Part shown: piece by piece, positions 20,737-24,825 of the stretch
How the letters are laid out: the number at the start of each line of letters is the position of its first letter
How positions within the stretch are numbered: the first letter of the stretch is position 1
From: a virus
Virus record (IMG/VR): IMGVR_UViG_3300031673_000452
Location: 1-24,825 of that record
Length of the DNA: 24,825 nt
Reading direction: 5' to 3' (one strand)
Made by a program: the position numbers and the translations under genes
The notes under the pieces: generated by a model
Database searches by the model: none
What the model saw: only the letters and a program-made list of their open reading frames with translations
Told to the model about the DNA's origin: nothing

Positions 20737-22740
20737 TTAGTTCTCTCTTCTGAGGATCTCACCTACAAAGGCAAGAAGATGTTTAGCACAATTCGGACAA
20801 TAGCCTTTAGCCAATAAAGTCTGCATAGCTGTATCTCTACGCCTTTCAGCTTTCGGAGAAGTAACGGTAGTATCAGCGATAGAAAGAGTGACAACATTTT
20901 TAAGATCACTCATAAGCTTCTTTTCTATAGCAAGCTTTAAAGGACTATACGTTCTCCATGTAAATTCTTTCTTTTGAAGTAACGTATCTCCAAGATAGAC
21001 AAAAATACCTTTTCGGAAATCCTTCTTTGACTCTTTAGGAATCCCGATTTGCTCTTCGATTGCTCTCATTATATCTTCATCAGGTTCTTTAAATTCTCCA
21101 ACGCTATCAAGAACAGTTACATTTTTGCAGTATGCCGTAACATTGACCATGTATCTTCCAAATAATTCATCGGCTTGATCATCGTAGGCATGTACAAAGG
21201 CTTTACTTACTTCCCTCTTTGCGAATTCCCTGTATTCCGATAGGATAGAGTCAGAATCAGCGGTAAGCAATTGTTCAAAAGCTTTTCTGCTTTTTTCATC
21301 ATGTCCAATATGATGATCAAAAGTATTTCTAATGGAGCGGATCATATCCAATGCAGTAATACAACCGCAATATTTACTATCTCCAGTATCAACACTTTCT
21401 TTAGCCGCTAAGATAATATTCAGAGCGTTCATAATGAATCTTGGAGAAATACCATTCATACATTCATTATGAGCTTTACCCTCTTCACGTAATTTTCTTA
21501 TGTCAAAGTCTTTGCCTTTAGCAAATTCTTCTAGATATTCTCCATTGTATAACTTCATTTTCTTGATCAGGTTTATTTGATCAGAATGATAATACCTTGT
21601 CAGTACCGCAAATTGAGCGGCAACTTCTAGAGCTTGAGGAGAAATATGAATATTGGTAAATTCAGAGTCGGCAATAATTTTCTTGTAAATTTCTACCTCA
21701 TCTTTTACCCTGTCATTCCAAGGAATATTGATAATATACATCCTGTCATGAAGTGCTTCATTCTCTTTATTGTTCCTGAATTTATCGAATTCAGTATGAT
21801 TGGTATGAGACAAGATTAATGTATCAATATACATTTGAGGAAATCTTGGAGCTTTGATAGTTTGCTCTTGAGCGGCAGTAATTAAGACATAGTGAAATTT
21901 GGTATCTGCTTTTAAAATTTCAATATACTCAATCAATCCACCATTGGCAACCTGTAGCTCACCATCAAAGGTGTAACCTCTAGGATCTGATTCACCATGA
22001 ATTGCTACTTTACCCATATTGACACTTCCAATCAATTCCGAAACATCTTGACTCTTAGGATCGGAAGGAGTAAAAGTACCAATACCAATTCTTCGCTGTT
22101 CGGAAATTTTGACTTGCTCTACAGGTAGGTCATGCCACCTAACAGTACCATCAGTATTTGTGAAATGATCATCCACATTTAATTGACAGACTGGACATAG
22201 CGTACCTTCAATTTTTACTCCTAACTTCTCTTCCCAAAAAGCCCTATTGTCTTCTGGAATTGCATGTAAAGGTTCTTCATGCAATGGACAATTAATAAGA
22301 GCATACTTAGGAGTATCATCCCTTTCCAGACCTCTCTTTATAAGGGAAGAGATAGTTGACTTTGCAGAAGCGACAGGCCCGACAAGCATAAGGATTCGTT
22401 TACCTGTCTCCGTTCTCCTAGCAGAAGCTTTAAGAAATCTCATGATATCATGAATTGCTTCCGCTGTTCGATTACCAAAGATCTCCCCACTAAAGAAATT
22501 GTACCATACAAGATCTTCATATCCCTTTGTTAAGATCTCTTTTTCTACAGGAGAAGTACCTTTCTTCATGATCATGTTGTAGATCCTAGCAGGAGATAGG
22601 TTTGCAATCTCTGGAGCGGCTTCTACTTTTTGCATGTAGTCAATCAAAGACCCCGACCAGTTAGTTTTTGGAGCGTCCTTTTGTTGATCTAAAGCGATTG
22701 TTCTAAAATCCATGTTTTCCCCACCATTTAAGATTTCCAT
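20737..22740 (-). CDS. prkA: PrkA/YeaG AAA+ serine kinase/protease
   Basis: A 667-residue PrkA (B. subtilis PrkA 631, YeaG 644). The AAA domain has Walker A GPVASAKST (121-129), then CPLHEEPLHAIPE, a CPVC pair (182-185) and IGIGTFTPSDPKSQDVSELIG. The ANGGLIEYIEILKA block stands for Walker B in this family. NKENEALHDRMYIINIPWNDRVKDE follows. The C-terminal kinase-like domain has FRKGIFVYLGD and AIEKKLMSDLKNV, ending CPNCAKHLLAFVGEILRRE. All family landmarks are kept, so it is probably active. PrkA is described as a Ser/Thr kinase (E. coli, for YeaH) and as an ATP-dependent protease in Bacillus sporulation. A second in-frame ATG nine codons in, with GGGGAA before it, could be the start. Confidence 0.96.
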   Translation of the reverse strand: MEILNGGENMDFRTIALDQQKDAPKTNWSGSLIDYMQKVEAAPEIANLSPARIYNMIMKKGTSPVEKEILTKGYEDLVWYNFFSGEIFGNRTAEAIHDIMRFLKASARRTETGKRILMLVGPVASAKSTISSLIKRGLERDDTPKYALINCPLHEEPLHAIPEDNRAFWEEKLGVKIEGTLCPVCQLNVDDHFTNTDGTVRWHDLPVEQVKISEQRRIGIGTFTPSDPKSQDVSELIGSVNMGKVAIHGESDPRGYTFDGELQVANGGLIEYIEILKADTKFHYVLITAAQEQTIKAPRFPQMYIDTLILSHTNHTEFDKFRNNKENEALHDRMYIINIPWNDRVKDEVEIYKKIIADSEFTNIHISPQALEVAAQFAVLTRYYHSDQINLIKKMKLYNGEYLEEFAKGKDFDIRKLREEGKAHNECMNGISPRFIMNALNIILAAKESVDTGDSKYCGCITALDMIRSIRNTFDHHIGHDEKSRKAFEQLLTADSDSILSEYREFAKREVSKAFVHAYDDQADELFGRYMVNVTAYCKNVTVLDSVGEFKEPDEDIMRAIEEQIGIPKESKKDFRKGIFVYLGDTLLQKKEFTWRTYSPLKLAIEKKLMSDLKNVVTLSIADTTVTSPKAERRRDTAMQTLLAKGYCPNCAKHLLAFVGEILRREN

Positions 22741-22755
22741 AAGTAATTTCCTTTC

Positions 22756-23250
22756 CTAAGTTAGTTTTTTTACTTCTTCTATTTTTCCTTCACCTATTTT
22801 TTTTGGTTCATTTGACATTATCTTTAAAAGGTCTTCTCTTGAAGTTACTATAATATTTTGATTGGTAGTTGTTCCTCTGATTCCTACTCTTTCTTTAATG
22901 ACTACTTCTCTTTCTTTAAGATTCTTTAATTCTTTTCTTACTTCTAAATATCCAACGTAATTTTCTTTGCCTATGATCTCCTTGCTAGCGGCAGTTATAC
23001 CGTTTATAATATTACCAGCAACTTCAACCATTCTTGCTGTGAAATTTCCACCATCAATTTCATCTTGAATTTTATCTAAAATTTGATTGGCTTTTTTAAT
23101 GTTACCTTTTAATATATCAACTGGATCATTATAATCAATTTCAATTTCATCTCTTTCGGTTAATCTTTCTTCTGGATCTTTCGGTAAATCATTATAATTT
23201 AAACCAAAAACCTCATCTAAGGTTGATAAATCTAATTCTTTTTCTTTCAT
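22756..23250 (-). CDS. terS: Terminase small subunit, T4 gp16-like
   Basis: With the ATG at 23250 (GGAGG 8 nt upstream) the product has 164 residues, the same as T4 gp16. The layout matches: acidic N-terminus LDLSTLDEVFGLNY, then YNDPVDILKGNIKKANQILD, a long paired-helix centre with FTARMVEVAGNIINGITAASKEII. The C-terminal part TTTNQNIIVTSREDLLKIM compares with the NIQNATVF-x-GSPTEL end of gp16. gp16 is the ring that recognises DNA and stimulates the gp17 ATPase. Unusually it lies 10 kb from terL and is the first gene of an operon with prkA-yhbH-spoVR. An upstream ATG pair would overlap the ribosome site and is unlikely. Confidence 0.8.
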   Translation of the reverse strand: MKEKELDLSTLDEVFGLNYNDLPKDPEERLTERDEIEIDYNDPVDILKGNIKKANQILDKIQDEIDGGNFTARMVEVAGNIINGITAASKEIIGKENYVGYLEVRKELKNLKEREVVIKERVGIRGTTTNQNIIVTSREDLLKIMSNEPKKIGEGKIEEVKKLT

Positions 23251-23277
23251 ATTATAAACCTCCATCATTTATATAGA

Positions 23278-23306
23278 TATTTATCATACTTAAATAAAAA
23301 TGTCAA
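23278..23306 (-). promoter_or_regulatory. Sigma70-like promoter of terS-prkA-yhbH-spoVR
   Basis: TTGACA (perfect) with 17-bp spacing to TAAATA on the minus strand. The -10 is weak (3 of 6) but the spacing and position, about 21 nt before the terS ribosome site, are right. No late octamer is present, so this operon is expected early or throughout infection. Confidence 0.6.
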
Positions 23307-23322
23307 GTATAAAATTAGGACG

Positions 23323-23350
23323 TTTACAAAATCGTCAAATCTGTTATAAT
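23323..23350 (+). promoter_or_regulatory. Sigma70-like promoter, divergent, for the dCMP deaminase operon
   Basis: TTTACA, 16 bp, then a perfect TATAAT preceded by TG (extended -10, TGtTATAAT). It faces right towards 23382. The two divergent -35 hexamers are only 16 bp apart (23306 and 23323), so polymerase binding at one may affect the other. Confidence 0.78.
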
Positions 23351-23381
23351 GGTTATATCAAATTAATGGAGGTATGTCAAT

Positions 23382-24044
23382 ATGAAAATTAATTCTTATA
23401 CTGTGGAATTGGAGAATCCAAAATCATGGGATGAATACTTTTATAATTTCTGTGTAACAGCGGCTAGCAATTCTAAATGCCTGTCACGAAAGATTGGTGC
23501 TGTAATAGTAAGGGATAAAACTATTTTGTCAACTGGTTATAACGGGCCACCTAGAGGAGTAATGACTTGTGATAAACGCTGGCTCTATGATAAAGAAATA
23601 CGTAAGGAATTTAATAAAAGAGTAACAGAGAAAGGTAGAAGTGATAAGGTTCTTCCAGAAAATTTCACAATGAATTCAGAAGGAATTTTTCATGATATTA
23701 AAGTTGCTGAAAAATGGGAATCTGAATTTAAAGGTATCTGTCCACGTTATGTAAAGGATATGGGATATGGTTCTGGTCAAGGGTTGGAATGGTGTGTAGC
23801 TGGTCATGCGGAAAGAAACGCTATAGTAAATGCCGCTAGAATGGGTATGCCTGAATTAAAAAGAAGTTCAATTTACATGTCTTGTGGAGTTCCTTGTACT
23901 CCCTGCTTGATTGAAATCATAAATGCTGGTATAGAAGAAATCATATGTACGGAGATTTCTTTTTATGCTTTCGATAGATCATGTAAATATTTGTTAGACA
24001 ATTCAGGTTTAAAAATTAGGAAATTCGATTTTATAAAGGAGTAG
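23382..24044 (+). CDS. Deoxycytidylate (dCMP) deaminase-like enzyme
   Basis: A 220-residue zinc deaminase giving dUMP for thymidylate synthesis. WDEYFYNFCVTAASNSKC and RKIGAVIVRDKTILSTGYNGPP form the N-terminal part. The catalytic site is GHAERNAI (His and Glu) and CGVPCTPC (the PCxxC zinc cysteines), with VNAARMG and IEEIICTE after. An insert of about 60 residues (roughly 70-130, rich in Lys, Trp and Phe, with GICPRYVKDMGYGSGQG) lies between the GYNGPP and HAE blocks. T4 cd also has an insert there but of a different sort. GGAGG precedes the ATG by 9 nt. It heads a three-gene plus-strand operon. Confidence 0.9.
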   Translation: MKINSYTVELENPKSWDEYFYNFCVTAASNSKCLSRKIGAVIVRDKTILSTGYNGPPRGVMTCDKRWLYDKEIRKEFNKRVTEKGRSDKVLPENFTMNSEGIFHDIKVAEKWESEFKGICPRYVKDMGYGSGQGLEWCVAGHAERNAIVNAARMGMPELKRSSIYMSCGVPCTPCLIEIINAGIEEIICTEISFYAFDRSCKYLLDNSGLKIRKFDFIKE

Positions 24045-24046
24045 GT

Positions 24047-24466
24047 ATGCAAAAATTATCAGATCTTGAAAAAGATGTCAGAGATAATATAGAAGAAGAA
24101 TTAGAATCTAAAGCTACAGAATTGGGAATGGATTCCTATAGCTCTTATGCTGGAGGTAATGATTTAAAGTTACTCAAGGATTTTATAGGAATTTGTGCTG
24201 ATTGTAAAAGCCTACAGTATTGTAAAACTGAATTTGGTAAAGTGTTTGCAAGATGTAGTCATTATGAAATTGGATTAACAGGACAGAATAGAATAACGGA
24301 GTGTACTTGTCATGATCCTAAAGGTATTTTATCATTACAAGAAATGTATGCTATGGCAACTCTTATTGATGTAGATCAACCATCAGTAAGGGGATTTATT
24401 AGTACAGATCCTAAATTTATGAAGAAGAAAATTCAAAAAAGAATACGGAGGTCAATTAAAATATGA
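24047..24466 (+). CDS. Conserved phage-type Cys-rich protein (139 aa)
   Basis: No named function. The centre reads GICADCKSLQYCKTEFGKVF, then ARCSHYEIGL and TECTCHDPKGILSLQEMYAMA, a metal-site-like arrangement of cysteines I recall from hypothetical proteins of other large phages. The N-terminal helix is acidic (DNIEEELESKA), and the C-terminus is basic (FMKKKIQKRIRRS). It starts 2 nt after the deaminase stop and overlaps the next gene by ATGA. Confidence 0.72.
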   Translation: MQKLSDLEKDVRDNIEEELESKATELGMDSYSSYAGGNDLKLLKDFIGICADCKSLQYCKTEFGKVFARCSHYEIGLTGQNRITECTCHDPKGILSLQEMYAMATLIDVDQPSVRGFISTDPKFMKKKIQKRIRRSIKI

Positions 24467-24669
24467 AAATAGTAGCTATAAAGGATGAAGTAGATGGAAA
24501 TGATTCTGTAGGTACAATGTGGCAGGAGACAAAAATTTTTGATTCTGATACTCCTATAATTGAAGTCATGAAATGGTGTGGTAATTATAGAAGGAGGGTA
24601 GTTTTAACTATTCCAGAGAATTCACTAGAAGAATTTCATAAGACAATAAGGAAAATACCTATAAAATAA
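24463..24669 (+). CDS. Small unknown protein (68 aa)
   Basis: No family recognised. It reads MKIVAIKDEVDGNDSVGTMW and ends EEFHKTIRKIPIK, a small alpha/beta product with one strand RRVVLTIPE. It overlaps the previous gene by four bases (ATGA) and has GGAGG upstream. Last gene before the terminator. Confidence 0.7.
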   Translation: MKIVAIKDEVDGNDSVGTMWQETKIFDSDTPIIEVMKWCGNYRRRVVLTIPENSLEEFHKTIRKIPIK

Positions 24670-24709
24670 TTTAGGAGCTAAGTATATAAGTTATAGAAGA
24701 TGGAATAAA

Positions 24710-24741
24710 AAAAGGGATCTCCTGTGAGGGAAATCCCTTTT
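24710..24741. terminator. Bidirectional terminator
   Basis: AAAAGGGAT and ATCCCTTTT pair as a 9-bp stem with a 14-nt loop. On the plus strand TTTT ends the stem and then acTTTT follows. On the minus strand the stem is followed by a run of U. It can end the dCMP deaminase operon from the left and a convergent minus-strand gene from the right. Confidence 0.85.
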
Positions 24742-24767
24742 ACTTTTACTTATTCATACACCGTCTA

Positions 24768-24825
24768 TTATTGCGGTATATTAGTTAGTCGAATCAACTG
24801 GTAGAATTCTCTCGCACCAAAAAGA
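24768..24825 (-). CDS. Possible 3' end of a convergent minus-strand gene (frame unsure)
   Basis: The last 58 bases may be the end of a gene entering from the right. One minus-strand frame reads LFGAREFYQLIRLTNIPQ then TAA-TAG at 24768. Another reads SFWCERILPVDSTN and stops at 24781. The T-rich minus-strand side of the terminator just beyond supports a convergent gene, but the fragment is too short to choose a frame or name it. Confidence 0.3.
   Translation of the reverse strand, partial: LFGAREFYQLIRLTNIPQ

Noticed and set aside
20412-20817. Plus-strand Phe/Ser-rich frames opposite yhbH and prkA.
   Set aside because: They overlap strong, family-identified minus-strand genes and look like antisense shadows.
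23319-23336. GACG...CGTC inverted repeat across the plus-strand -35 region as an operator.
   Set aside because: Only 4 bp per arm, too short to support in this sequence.

Overview
The window is part of a strongly AT-rich genome of a large contractile-tailed (T4-like, myovirus-type) phage. The evidence is a T4 gp17-type large terminase, a gp16-type small terminase, a gp18-type tail sheath (cut by the left edge), gp13/gp14-type neck proteins, a gp15-type tail terminator and a tube-fold protein. It also carries perfect copies of the T4 late-promoter octamer TATAAATA, tRNA genes and a phage-type dCMP deaminase. The host cannot be fixed from sequence. A PilX-like pilin and a PrkA/YhbH/SpoVR set point to a bacterium with type IV pili and/or that stress or sporulation module.

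Layout. Everything from 1 to 23250 is on the minus strand, so it is read right to left. (a) 17.9-23.25 kb: a host-sigma70-like promoter drives terS followed by a complete prkA-yhbH-spoVR module. (b) 12.4-17.8 kb: small accessory genes (DUF6573-like, J-domain protein, PilX-like pilin, Methyltransf_32-like methyltransferase, membrane proteins, Cys/His-rich mini-proteins). Three tRNAs (Trp, Glu, Thr) and an odd 149-nt cloverleaf-like RNA lie among them. (c) 10.77-12.32 kb: terL, behind a hairpin whose loop contains its own late promoter. (d) 1-10.73 kb: late structural block from a second late promoter. Neck genes come first, then many proteins with a shared short N-terminus, then gp15-like, tube-like and sheath genes. 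The sheath has two tandem late promoters of its own. (e) 23.38-24.67 kb: a short divergent plus-strand operon (dCMP deaminase and two small proteins) ending at a bidirectional terminator.

How it may work together. Two things stand out. First, the phage carries the whole PrkA AAA+ kinase/protease, VWA-domain YhbH and SpoVR set. Bacteria use this set in sporulation (Bacillus) or starvation adaptation (E. coli yeaG-yeaH-ycgB). Here it is fused into one operon with the packaging gene terS, and the YhbH homologue seems to carry an extra UBA-like segment. Second, nine proteins between the neck and tail genes begin with variants of M-x-(L/F)-x-x-Y-(L/I)-x-E. This resembles the T4 capsid-targeting sequence of internal head proteins followed by a prohead-protease (L/I)xE site. 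They could be a cargo of proteins packaged in the head and injected with the DNA. The group includes an HExxH metallopeptidase and a ParB/Srx-fold protein. Both ideas are inferences from sequence pattern and need the tests listed.
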